Part shown: positions 1-9,500 of the stretch, in pieces | Numbering within the stretch: position 1 is the stretch's first letter | Layout of the letters: every line of letters begins with the position of its first letter | Assembly: GCA_009779515.1 (NCBI GenBank) | Contig: WREE01000004.1 | Span: 1 to 27,139, forward strand | Source of the DNA: Symbiobacteriaceae bacterium | Lineage (GTDB): Bacteria; Bacillota; JAAYKD01; WRDA01 | Direction: 5' to 3' | DNA: 27,139 nucleotides | The notes under the pieces: model-generated | The model's input: only the letters and a program-made list of their open reading frames with translations | What the model was told of the DNA's origin: nothing | The model's database searches: none | Made by a program: the position numbers and the translations under genes

Positions 1-1394
1 TGGACATCATCATGCCCGGAATGAACGGGTATGAAGTATTAGAAGAACTAAAGAAGTCAGAGAGAACGCGCAATATACCCGTCATATTTATCACAGGGTT
101 AAGCACCGCCGAGGATGAAATGAAAGGATTGACCTTGGGAGCGGACGATTATATAAGCAAACCTTTCCATGAAGCCATCGTCCGGTTGCGCATCAGAAAC
201 CAGTTGAAAATAGTCAACCAAATGCGCTTGATAATTGAAAAGGAGATCGCTGAGAAAAGCAGCCGTGCAAAAAGCGAATTTTTGTCACGCATGAGCGATG
301 AAGTGCGTACGCCTTTGAATGCAATCATAGGCATGACAAACTTAGCGCGGAACACTGACGACCATGTAACGAAGAATGACTTCCTTGGCAAGTCCGCCAC
401 CGCTTCCCAAAATCTCTTAAAGCTGGTGGAAGATGTGTTGGACATTTCTGATTTACAAGATGAAAATTTCCAGCTCGCCAGCTCAGCATTTTCTTTCAGC
501 CATATGCTACGGAGTGAACTGCAAAAAGGACAACGCTGGTTGGCAGATAAACAGCAAACCCTAACTACAAACATTGACCCTTTGCTGCCTGAAATCCTTA
601 TTGGAGACGAAAAGCGACTCACCCAGGTAATCGACAATCTGTTGTCTAACGCCAGCAAGTTCACGCCAGAACATGGCTCAGTCCAGATCAGCGTGTTTAC
701 AATATATAATGAAAACGGTTATGCTACCATACAAATTGATGTCCAAGACAATGGTATTGGCATACCGAAGCATAAACAGGAAGTCATTTTTTCCGCCTTC
801 GAGCAAGCAGACGGAGGGATAAACAGAAAATATGGTGGGGCTGGCATGGGACTCTATTCAGCGAAAACCATCGCCGCCAAAATGGGCGGAGAGATATGGC
901 TGGAATCTGAACTAGGGAAAGGTTCTAAATTTTCCTTTACCTTTAAGCTCCCCCTGGGGCAACCCAACATAGAACTTGAAAAGTTCACCTCTTTCGCCGG
1001 TTACACTTTACTATTAGCTGATGATATTGATATAAATCGCGAGATTATCATGGCGCTCTTGGCAGATACGCAGTTGCAGTTTGTGTCTGCTGCGAACGGG
1101 AGCGAAGCCGTCGAGCTATTCAAAGCTGATCCCGCCAAATATGACTTCATTCTTATGGATATAAATATGCCCGAAATGGACGGTGTGGAAGCCACCCGCC
1201 AGATCCGCTCCCTCGGCATCTCAGAAAGTGCAACTGTTCCCATCATTGCTGTGTCAGCCAATACCAACCCGGAGGAAGTAACGAGTTATCTTGCAGCTGG
1301 TATGAACGACTATCTCGAGAAACCGGTTGATCTTAGCAAAATCATGCATATGATTAGTCTATATATGCCACCAAAAACGTTGAAAGGTATATGA
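1..1394 (+). CDS. Hybrid sensor kinase/response regulator (receiver-HisKA-HATPase-receiver), 5' end outside window, H-box His replaced by Asp
   Basis: The reading frame is open to the left edge, and codons 3-14 read D-I-I-M-P, the phosphoacceptor loop of a receiver domain, so the true start lies upstream. Numbering from the first internal Met (nt 12), the rest of that receiver runs to about residue 65, with its conserved Lys in SKPF. A HisKA-like segment follows (about 85-150), then a HATPase_c domain with N-box NLLSNASKFT, G1 box DNGIGI and G2 box GGAGMGL. A second receiver (about 330-450) has acidic residues LADD, acceptor LMDINMP and Lys in EKP. The H-box reads MSDEVRTPLN where the family has MSHEIRTPLN, so Asp (GAT at 297-299) stands in place of the phosphorylated His. 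No transmembrane segment is visible, so it is probably cytosolic. The next kinase gene starts 6 bp downstream, suggesting one operon. It may be a non-autophosphorylating scaffold or regulator of that partner, which is inference. Confidence 0.9.
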   Translation, partial: DIIMPGMNGYEVLEELKKSERTRNIPVIFITGLSTAEDEMKGLTLGADDYISKPFHEAIVRLRIRNQLKIVNQMRLIIEKEIAEKSSRAKSEFLSRMSDEVRTPLNAIIGMTNLARNTDDHVTKNDFLGKSATASQNLLKLVEDVLDISDLQDENFQLASSAFSFSHMLRSELQKGQRWLADKQQTLTTNIDPLLPEILIGDEKRLTQVIDNLLSNASKFTPEHGSVQISVFTIYNENGYATIQIDVQDNGIGIPKHKQEVIFSAFEQADGGINRKYGGAGMGLYSAKTIAAKMGGEIWLESELGKGSKFSFTFKLPLGQPNIELEKFTSFAGYTLLLADDIDINREIIMALLADTQLQFVSAANGSEAVELFKADPAKYDFILMDINMPEMDGVEATRQIRSLGISESATVPIIAVSANTNPEEVTSYLAAGMNDYLEKPVDLSKIMHMISLYMPPKTLKGI

Positions 1395-1400
1395 TATAGC

Positions 1401-4400
1401 ATGAGTATAAAATGGAAAATTATTATTCCGGTAACCTGCATCCTAGTGGTGTTGGTCGTCGCCACACTGGTTTTTTCCTCCCTAAGGTTTTCCACATATA
1501 CGGATATTCTTTTTCGCGAAAGAATATCCGTAGCCACCAATGGCCTGAAAAAGCATATGGTCGATCGGGAGCGCGATTCCCTAATTGCAGCTATTACGGC
1601 ATCAACAGAAGCAAGTGTTATCACAGCCGTCGCTAATCGGGATAGAGAGGAAATTATTCGCATACTATCATCCTCGATGGATTTATACCATGTGGACTTT
1701 ATCACCGTAACCGACGCAGATGGCATCGTTTTGGCAAGAACCCACGAACATGATATATATGGTGATTCCATAGCCGACCAGACGAGTATACAAGAAGCCT
1801 TAAGGGGGACTGTTTTTTCCTGTATCGAAGAAGGTATCGTCGTGAAGGTATCAGCCCGTGCCAGCGCACCAGTTTACGATACTAACGAAACGCTTATTGG
1901 TGTTATATCCGCAGGGGTGCGGTTTGATTCCGATGAAACCTTCGATTGGTTAAAAGAGCACTATCATGCCGATTTTGGGGTGTTTGTCAACCAGGTGATG
2001 GTTTCTGGGACGGTAAAAGCGAACGGAGAACGGCTCATCGGAAGGCCGCTCCCCGCTTTTGTAGCGGAGAAAATCTATGCAACAAAGCAAGCAGTAATAG
2101 GTTATGATACGGTTAACGGGGAAAACTACAGCATATCTTTCCTACCGTTGTTTGATATACATGGTGAGATATTTGCCATTATTGCCACCGGATGCTCCAA
2201 CGCGGAACTGCTGGCGGAAAAAAATGCCATGCAAGCAAACATATTTGTCATTGGACTGACGGGACTCGCCGGTTCCGTCTTAGTTTTGTTGTTCATCACG
2301 GCAAGAATTACTAAGCCGATAGCGTATTTGTCGCAGTTCGTGGGAAATGTGTCCGCCGGATACCTGGAAAACGGCAATACCAGTGCCAACATGGCTACGA
2401 AAGACGAAATAGAATTGCTGACTTCCAATATTTATAGTCTTGTGGACATTATAAAATCCATACTGAGCGATCTGACCTATCTGACCAGCGATTTGGACAA
2501 GTTCAGCGACGTTGATATTTATGTGGATGACAGTAAATATTCTGGTTCATATAAGGAAATAATTCAAAGTATTAAAAAGCTGGCCGAGTCAGTTTCCATA
2601 ATGCGCAAAACGATGGCCGTCATGGATCACCTGGACATCATGATATCTGTCGCGGATTTCAATTATCGTTTACTTTATGTCAACCGTAGTATGGCGGAAT
2701 ACTACAATATGGACAGGAATGACTATATTGGCAAAACATGCTATAAAGCCATTAGGAATATCGATCAGCCCTGTAAAATATGCCAGATGGATAAACTAAT
2801 GTTGGCAAAAGAGTTATACCCGTATTATGACTATGACGGCATGCTTGACGAGGAATCCTGCAGATATATTGGTGGTAGAGCAGCCATCATCCGGTGGGTC
2901 GATAATTCCTATGTGTTCTTTAACGCCATCAAAGATGAAACGGTCAGGATTGAAAACCAGGAAAAGCTGCGCCAAGCCACGACAGCGGCGGAAGTGGCTT
3001 CGGTAGCTAAAACGATGTTTTTAGCGAATATGAGCCACGAGATACGAACCCCTATGAACAGCATTATCGGTTTCACCGAGCTAGGGCTGGAAACCGCCGT
3101 AAATCCCATCGCCAAAGAGTACCTTGCCATGATCAAAGAGAACGCTGGATTGCTCCTGCAGATTATCAACGATATTTTGGACATATCCAAGGTCGAATCA
3201 GGCAATATGGAGATAGAAGCTATCCCTTTTGCTTTGCATGAACTGTTAAATTCCTGTAAGACCATGATCACGTTGAAAGCAAGTGAAAAGAACCTTGACA
3301 TACATTTTTACACCGCACCATCTTTAAGTAAGATGCTACTCGGCGATCCCACAAAATTACGCCAAGTGCTGATCAATCTTCTTTCCAACGCTATCAAGTT
3401 TACCGAAGCCGGCAGTGTCAGTCTTGCCGTAATGGTTATCAAGGAGACCGCAAACCAGGTAACTCTGCGCTTTGAGGTAAGAGATACCGGCATAGGAATG
3501 ACCTCTGAACAAATCACCAGAATTTTTGAGCCGTTTATCCAGGCAGACATTAGCACCACCCGCAAATATGGCGGAACTGGTCTTGGTATGTCCATAACGA
3601 AAAGCATACTGGACTTGATGGGCAGTAGTCTTGAAGTAGAAAGCGAAGCTGGCGTAGGGACTGTCATCGGATTTGAGTTGTCCTTGGCAACGACCGAGAA
3701 AACACCCGAGATGCTAAAGACGGGCAATCTGGTCAATGAGCTTAGTAAACCGGTGTTTGAAGGTGATGTGCTGATATGCGAAGACAACCAAATGAACCAG
3801 CGGGTCATCATTGACCATTTGAACTCCGTTGGGTTGAAATCTGAGATAGCTGAGAACGGACAGGAAGGTATAGATAAAGTCCAGGCGCGTATAGACATGG
3901 GGGCAAAGCCGTTTGATTTAATCTTTATGGATATCCATATGCCAGTGATGGATGGATTGACAGCCGCCCCAAGAATCATTGAGATGGGAACGGGAACTCC
4001 ACTGGTGACTATGACGGCGAATGTAATGGCAGACGATAGGGAGTTGTACAAAGCAGCTGGGATGCTGGATTATCTGAGCAAACCGTTTACATCACAGGAG
4101 TTATGGCGTTGTCTGCTAAAATACCTTACCCCAGTCAATTTTGTCAATGTGAAGGAATATGAAAATAAAAATACTGATACGGACATTCAAAGACAGTTAA
4201 AAGCCGATTTTGTGACCAGTAACCGCGATAAACTAAGTGAAATTATGAGCGCCTTAGATACCAGTGATATAAAGCTAGCCCATAGATTAGTTCATACCTT
4301 GAAAAGTAATGCCGGTTTAATCGGACAAGTTGTCTTGCAAAAAGCCGCAGCTACCGTCGAAGTGGCTCTTAAAGGTGGTGAAAACCGAGTTACCCCAGAA

Positions 4401-4706
4401 GAGATGCATGCTCTGGGCATTGCCCTAGGCTCTGCTCTGGAGGAGTTGAACCCGTACCTGAACGAGATAAAGAGCCTTGCGCCAGCAGATACTATGGTTG
4501 ATCTTGACGCGAATACGGTGCGCCAACTGTTGGAGGCATTGGAACCACTACTAAAAAGCGGTAATCCGGAATCTCTTAAAATGATGGGTGACATCCGCTC
4601 GATTACAGGAAGCGGGGAACTGCTACGGCAAATGGAGGATTACGATTTTGACGCTGCAGGGAAGGAATTAGCCAAAATGAAGGTAAATATGGCAATTCCG
4701 CAATAA
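1401..4706 (+). CDS. Membrane hybrid histidine kinase with Cache, HAMP, PAS, receiver and Hpt domains (complete phosphorelay protein)
   Basis: 1101 residues. A transmembrane helix (about 6-28) is followed by an extracytoplasmic Cache-type sensor region (about 30-275), a second helix (about 281-302) and a HAMP linker. A PAS domain (about 408-510) carries Cys447, Cys458 and Cys461. The HisKA H-box MSHEIRTPMN has its phosphoacceptor at His546. HATPase_c shows NLLSNAIKFT, DTGIGM and GGTGLGM. A receiver (about 785-915) has acceptor Asp844 in FMDIHMP and Lys in SKPF, and an Hpt domain has His965 in HTLKSNAGL. A poorly conserved tail of about 90 residues follows. All four phosphotransfer elements (His, Asp, His and the ATP site) look intact, so the protein can in principle run His-Asp-His transfer toward an output regulator not present here. 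The Cache domain suggests a small extracellular ligand, not identifiable from sequence. The gene starts 6 bp after the upstream kinase, with only a weak GAAAGG site about 13 nt before ATG. Confidence 0.93.
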   Translation: MSIKWKIIIPVTCILVVLVVATLVFSSLRFSTYTDILFRERISVATNGLKKHMVDRERDSLIAAITASTEASVITAVANRDREEIIRILSSSMDLYHVDFITVTDADGIVLARTHEHDIYGDSIADQTSIQEALRGTVFSCIEEGIVVKVSARASAPVYDTNETLIGVISAGVRFDSDETFDWLKEHYHADFGVFVNQVMVSGTVKANGERLIGRPLPAFVAEKIYATKQAVIGYDTVNGENYSISFLPLFDIHGEIFAIIATGCSNAELLAEKNAMQANIFVIGLTGLAGSVLVLLFITARITKPIAYLSQFVGNVSAGYLENGNTSANMATKDEIELLTSNIYSLVDIIKSILSDLTYLTSDLDKFSDVDIYVDDSKYSGSYKEIIQSIKKLAESVSIMRKTMAVMDHLDIMISVADFNYRLLYVNRSMAEYYNMDRNDYIGKTCYKAIRNIDQPCKICQMDKLMLAKELYPYYDYDGMLDEESCRYIGGRAAIIRWVDNSYVFFNAIKDETVRIENQEKLRQATTAAEVASVAKTMFLANMSHEIRTPMNSIIGFTELGLETAVNPIAKEYLAMIKENAGLLLQIINDILDISKVESGNMEIEAIPFALHELLNSCKTMITLKASEKNLDIHFYTAPSLSKMLLGDPTKLRQVLINLLSNAIKFTEAGSVSLAVMVIKETANQVTLRFEVRDTGIGMTSEQITRIFEPFIQADISTTRKYGGTGLGMSITKSILDLMGSSLEVESEAGVGTVIGFELSLATTEKTPEMLKTGNLVNELSKPVFEGDVLICEDNQMNQRVIIDHLNSVGLKSEIAENGQEGIDKVQARIDMGAKPFDLIFMDIHMPVMDGLTAAPRIIEMGTGTPLVTMTANVMADDRELYKAAGMLDYLSKPFTSQELWRCLLKYLTPVNFVNVKEYENKNTDTDIQRQLKADFVTSNRDKLSEIMSALDTSDIKLAHRLVHTLKSNAGLIGQVVLQKAAATVEVALKGGENRVTPEEMHALGIALGSALEELNPYLNEIKSLAPADTMVDLDANTVRQLLEALEPLLKSGNPESLKMMGDIRSITGSGELLRQMEDYDFDAAGKELAKMKVNMAIPQ

Positions 4707-4813
4707 TTGACACCAGGTCAAACTCCCTCATGGGGTTATGCCTATGTTTTATCCACGATGATAAGTTATAGTCTATACATTAACCCCCTGACAGCATGAC
4801 CGTTCATAGATAA

Positions 4814-4873
4814 ACCCCCCTCGGCGGATTGCCGTCACGGTAAAATGTTGTGACGACTTTAGCGTAGGGGGGT
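4814..4873. repeat. Nested inverted repeat in the intergenic region
   Basis: An outer stem ACCCCCC (4814-4820) pairs with GGGGGGT (4867-4873), and an inner perfect stem CGTCAC (4833-4838) pairs with GTGACG (4850-4855) around an 11-nt loop. A separate long-range pair, GGGGTTA (4732-4738) with TAACCCC (4781-4787), lies just upstream. No run of T follows on either strand, so a classical intrinsic terminator is not supported. The whole 4707-4950 gap between the convergent kinase and amidase genes holds no ORF that I would call. Confidence 0.4.
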
Positions 4874-4897
4874 ATCTTAGCTTTGGGAACGAAACTG

Positions 4898-4933
4898 GCT
4901 AGGCTAAGCATGATCTCCTTGTTAGAGCCTAGC
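4898..4933 (-). terminator. Possible hairpin terminator of the amidase gene
   Basis: GCTAGGC-TAA (4898-4907) pairs with TTA-GA-GCCTAGC (4922-4933), leaving a 2-nt bulge and a 14-nt loop. It lies 17 bp beyond the amidase stop codon. Read on the minus strand, the hairpin is followed by CAGTTTCGTT, a weak and interrupted T-tract, so termination efficiency is doubtful. Confidence 0.4.
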
Positions 4934-4950
4934 AGATACTGACAATTTTC

Positions 4951-6438
4951 TTAACTTTTTGCTTCTTCTTCCTTGATCTCCGGTTCCGGCAGCTTAGGCC
5001 AAACCCGTTTGGGGTAGGCTTGCTCATAAGCGTAAGCGAAGCCTAGCAGTAAGGGATCGCTGAAAGCGCCTCCAGCAAAGGTTATCGAGAAAGGTTGACC
5101 TTCGCCAGTATAACCGGCAGGCATATTCAGGGTGGGATAGCCGGCTTTGGCGCCGATGGCTGCCGCTGAAGGTCCTGGGAAGAGGAGAGCTGCCACCTGG
5201 TAGTGTTCAAGACCATAATCTATCCCTTGCTGGCGACTGTTGAGCAAATCTTGCAAACGGTGTTCGATATAAGTCCCTTCCGTTAAACCTCCCGCTAAAA
5301 GTGCCGATCTTTGTATGGAAGACTGTCCGTAGCGAAGTTCAATTTGAGCATGGAGAGAGTTATAGGTTAAAAGTTCATCGATATTGTGAACCGGTAAATG
5401 GGAAGCCACATTTTTAAGGTAGGCATTGATCCCAGGCTTAAACTCATAGGAGAGAACCTCACTGCGCCAATCTCTTGAGGTAGCCATGCCGGGAAGTTCC
5501 ACCTCTACCAGTTCCACTCCTAAAGTGGTAAGCTCTTGAAGAACATTTTCGAACAACGCTTTCTGCTCATCGTTCATCCGCTCCAGAGGAGCTTTCACAA
5601 CCCCCAGACGAACACTGGTCAGAGCTTTGTCGTCTAAATGCTGCAGGTAATTTTCACACAAGGTAGATGTGCCCCAGGTAGCTCCATCTTGAGGGTCTTC
5701 CTCTGCCATAACTTGCATCAGGAGAGCCACATCGGCTACACTTCGCCCCATAGGACCAGCCGTATCCTGGCTGGCAGCGATGGGGATAACCCCTCGCCGG
5801 GAGATAAGCCCCAAGGTGGGTTTGAGCCCTACGAGAGAGTTGGAGCTGGCAGGGCTTAAAATAGAACCACTGGTTTCCGTGCCTACGGCAATAGGGACAA
5901 GCCCTGCACCCACGGCGGCACCGGAACCGGAACTGGAACCACCCACATTAAAGATACCCGGACCGTAGGGACAAAGCACCTGACCACCTAAAGCACTGTA
6001 ACCGTTAGGCATACCGTTTGTCATAAAGTTAGCCCATTGGGTCATGTTCGCTTTGCCTAGAATCAGGGCACCGGCTTTTTTCAGAGCAGCCACTAAAGGA
6101 GCATCTTCTTGGGGATAGTGATCTTGCAAAGCGGTAGAGCCTGCCGTGGTAGGCATACCCACGGCATCGATATTATCTTTGACTAATACCGGAATGCCGT
6201 GCAGAGGTCCGCGAATACGACCTTCTAAATGCTCCTCCCGGTCGTAACCGGCTGCTTCACTCAGGATATGTAAGTTTAAGGTGCGAATAGAGTTGAGCTT
6301 AACTCCTTGCTGGTCGTAAGCAGCTATACGCTTAAGATAAAAGGTAACAATATCCACCGAACTTAACTCTTTTTGGGCCATTAGGCTACGCATCTCCGCC
6401 AGGGAGAGGTTAAGTATATCTTTCGTCTCCTCCGACAT
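4951..6438 (-). CDS. Amidase signature (AS) family amidohydrolase
   Basis: 495 residues, full length for the family. It hydrolyses a carboxamide bond; the substrate cannot be told from sequence, and candidates include peptide amides and cyclic or aliphatic amides. The Ser-cisSer-Lys triad is visible: Lys87 in VLVKDN, the Gly/Ser-rich stretch GGSSSGSGAAV with cis-Ser168, and nucleophile Ser192 in TETSGSIL. No signal peptide is present, so it is likely cytoplasmic. GatA shares this fold, but no gatB or gatC lies nearby and the protein more closely resembles stand-alone amidases annotated as GatA-related, so I do not call it gatA. The ATG at 6438 is preceded on its strand by AAAGGGGG about 7 nt upstream, which fixes the start. 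The gene is transcribed divergently from the giant surface-protein gene, and the two share a 119-bp gap. Confidence 0.92.
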   Translation of the reverse strand: MSEETKDILNLSLAEMRSLMAQKELSSVDIVTFYLKRIAAYDQQGVKLNSIRTLNLHILSEAAGYDREEHLEGRIRGPLHGIPVLVKDNIDAVGMPTTAGSTALQDHYPQEDAPLVAALKKAGALILGKANMTQWANFMTNGMPNGYSALGGQVLCPYGPGIFNVGGSSSGSGAAVGAGLVPIAVGTETSGSILSPASSNSLVGLKPTLGLISRRGVIPIAASQDTAGPMGRSVADVALLMQVMAEEDPQDGATWGTSTLCENYLQHLDDKALTSVRLGVVKAPLERMNDEQKALFENVLQELTTLGVELVEVELPGMATSRDWRSEVLSYEFKPGINAYLKNVASHLPVHNIDELLTYNSLHAQIELRYGQSSIQRSALLAGGLTEGTYIEHRLQDLLNSRQQGIDYGLEHYQVAALLFPGPSAAAIGAKAGYPTLNMPAGYTGEGQPFSITFAGGAFSDPLLLGFAYAYEQAYPKRVWPKLPEPEIKEEEAKS

Positions 6439-6450
6439 GTCAATCCCCCT

Positions 6451-6481
6451 TTGTTATAGTGTCTATCTTTTTCGGTATAAT
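6451..6481 (+). promoter_or_regulatory. Candidate sigma-A promoter for the giant surface-protein gene
   Basis: A perfect TATAAT (6476-6481) is preceded by TTGTTA (6451-6456). The 19-bp spacer is longer than ideal, so the -10 box is the main support. A small hairpin, CTCCT (6491-6495) with AGGAG (6504-6508), would fall in the leader of the transcript. Confidence 0.45.
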
Positions 6482-6541
6482 GGAAGAGTTCTCCTTTTTT
6501 AGCAGGAGTTTATCCCCTGTTTGCGGAAAATAACCTTAATT

Positions 6542-6548
6542 GGAGGTG
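6542..6548 (+). promoter_or_regulatory. Ribosome binding site that fixes the start of the giant gene
   Basis: GGAGGTG sits 9 nt before the ATG at 6558. An in-frame TTG at 6540 would extend the protein by six residues, but it lies on the upstream side of this site and so would not be served by it. The ATG at 6558 also gives a normal signal peptide (Met-Ser-His-Arg then a hydrophobic core). Confidence 0.8.
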
Positions 6549-6557
6549 CATTTTTTT

Positions 6558-9500
6558 ATGTCACACCGTACAAGAGCTCTCTTGGTCGTATTTCTTATAT
6601 TCGCTCAGGTCACCGGTTTGTGCGCTATCCCCTTACCGGGTAAGATCAGGGAGGCTCTAAACCCCATGCCGACGGTGGGGGCAGCCTTCGCTCTCCCCCG
6701 GGATTTAGTCGATCACTGGGCTTCCGACAACTTCGCCTACTGGATGAACGAAGGGGTCTTAGCAGGTTTTGAAGACGGCACTGCTCGCCCTGACGCCAAC
6801 TTGCTGCGCTGTGAAATGATCGCTTTCTTAAACCGGGCTTTAGGCTATGCTACACCGGGGGGACGGCAGTTTGCCGATGTCACCCCCGACAGCTGGTACG
6901 CCCAGGAGTTTCTTGTTGCCCGCCAAGCCGGCTACTTCACCGGGTTTAGTAACAATTTCGCCTACCCGGAGCAAGAGGTAACCCGAGCCGAAGCGGCTTC
7001 TTTGCTCTGTCGCATTTTCTCCATGACTCCCCAGACCAGCCACGATGAACTAGCGCGCTTTGCCGATTATGAGCGAGCTTTGGTAGTTTCACCGGCTCGT
7101 TCCAGCCTGGAAGCCATGGTGGAGCGAGGCTTTTTAACCGGCTACCCCGATAACACCTTGCGCCCCGATGAGCTCTTAACCCGCTCGATGTTAATGTCGA
7201 TGTTCAGTAAAATCATGCAGCTCTTTTTAAACCGCCCCGGGGTGAACCACAACAATAACTCTGCCCCCATTTACGGCAACGCCGTTATCCGCCAAACCAC
7301 TGCCGAGCTGCGTAACGCCACCATCTACGGCGATCTGGTTATCGCTCCCGGAGCTGGTGAAGGGCAAGTTACCCTTACCGATGTTACCGTCAGCGGCCGT
7401 ATCCTCCTCATGGGTGGAGGTAATGTCGACCTAACAAACTGCCAAGCTACCGATTTTTATATTAATAAAAAGGACGGGCAACGTGTGACGGTTAACGGCA
7501 ACAACAGCCATTTCCACCGTCTCTTAGTCCAGTCCCCCAGCGATGTCAACATGGATGCTCGTTCATCCTTGCATACCCTCATTGTCGCCCAGGAGTCTTT
7601 AGACAGCCGGATTAGGCTGGATAGCGACCCCCGCACCATCGAACGCTTCTCCTTACAGGCAGTTATCACCCTGGCTTCTTCCGGAGATAGCACCGTAGCG
7701 CCCACCGCACCTCCTGTCGTTCCCCCCCCAGTGGTGCAACCTGCTACTACCCCCTCCGATACCTTCGACCCCTCTAAACCGCAAGTCTATATGCCCAACG
7801 CCCAGTATGTTATCACCATCGGCTCTCAGGTCTATGTGGAAGCCACCGTCTTCCCCTTAACTGCCGATAACAAACTCATCTGGAGCAGCAGCAAACGGGA
7901 TGTCGCCACTGTCGACCAGTGGGGGTTAGTCACCGGGCTTGCGGTGGGCAGTACGACCATCACGGCAGTCTCGGCTACCAACCCCTCCCTCTCGGCTACC
8001 GCTACGGTTGTGGTGGAGTACCGCACGGTGGCTACTATCGCCCTCAACAACACCTCCCTCACCCTGGCAGCTCGCAAAACCGCCAGACTAACTGCCACCC
8101 TTTTCCCCCTCATCGGTACGAAGCAACCCCGAGATGCTGTAGCCTGGTTCTCCGGAGATAACCAAATTGCCACCGTAGACCAATCCGGAAATGTGCGAGG
8201 GGTAGCCGTAGGTAAAACCACGGTTTATGCCTATGTCATCGATATCCCTGCGGTGCAAACTCGCTGCGCGGTCAACGTGGTCGCCAGTGGCACCCTCATC
8301 GACAAAATAACCTTACCCCGCGATAAAGATACCATGACCGTGGGCGAAAAGCGCACTTACGCCGTTTCCGCTTTCCTCCCGGCTAAACCAACTCTACTGG
8401 AAACCAACTGGTGGAGCAACGACACGGTCACCGCCATGGTATACAACATTTACAACACCCGAACCCGGCAGACCGATGTGGAAGTCCACGCTCTGGAACC
8501 GGGGCAATTCACCCTTTATACCGAAGCATTGGACGGCAGCGAAATTATGGCCTCCATGATTATCACCGTCTTGCCGCGTCTGGCTGACGATATGCAGCTC
8601 TCCCGCAGTTTCTACAGCCTTACAGTAGGGGATCGAGTCACCGCCGAAGCAGTCTTCACCCCCAGCCATGCGGCTAATCAGGTTGTTTATTGGGAGAGTA
8701 CCCATCCCGATTTTGTCTCCATCAGCCCCGGAGGGCAAATCTGGGCGCGAAAAGTTACAGCCAATGTGGTCACCAATGTCCAAATTGTGGCATATGCGCC
8801 CTACTACGCCAACACTTCCTTTTACCGCCGAACAGCCCAAGTGGTAGTTACCGGTGACGAAGTCGAAACTATCGACTTCTCTTACAACGGCAACCCCGGC
8901 AACAGCACCACCAGTATTCAAGTGCCTGCCAACAGTACCCGGGAGATTGCCATGATTGTGCGCCCCACTTCCGCTCCTGAAAAAACCCTGACCTTTGAAA
9001 GCCTGGATCCTGGCATCCTAGGGGTAACCTCCACCGGAGATATTACGGCTTCCCTACGAGGGCTTAGACCTGGGGTGGCTCGCCTGCGGGTCACTCACGA
9101 TGCCAGCGGTAAAGTTAAAGAATACTGGGTGGTAGTAGCTTCCAGCGACTTCCTCACCTTCCTGCAAAACCTGCAAGCCAGCACCGCTCACTTCTCTTCA
9201 ATTCAGCAACCGGAAAGCTTCTTCTATTATAACCCCGACTTAGAATACGAAATTGCCAGCTTCTACTATGCCTTTGTCCAAGCCAACGGCATCTTGCCGG
9301 CGTTAGGACGGGAGAATGTTTTCTATGGTCTCATCAACGCCTGGGCTAGTTCCTTCCGTAACCAACCCGAAGAGCGCTTCCCCGGCGGCGAAGGGCGTCT
9401 CCCCCGGGAGGCTCAAGCTATGTCGCTGTTGCTTCGGGATTCCACCAAGCTGCTCCTCTCCCTCAGCACCGCTTCCAACGACGACTTGGCGATGATTGCC

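Noticed and set aside
4951..6438. Calling the amidase GatA of the tRNA amidotransferase
   Set aside because: Triad and fold are shared, but gatB and gatC are not adjacent and the sequence outside the signature region looks like stand-alone amidases.
6540..6557. Upstream TTG start for the giant SLH protein
   Set aside because: The Shine-Dalgarno GGAGGTG lies inside this extension and serves the ATG at 6558; the extension also precedes the natural signal peptide.
8394..8921. Long open frames antisense to the giant gene (also at 13074-13469) and to the kinase gene (3308-4051)
   Set aside because: They lie opposite well-supported domains, lack ribosome sites and encode no recognisable motif, consistent with shadow frames.
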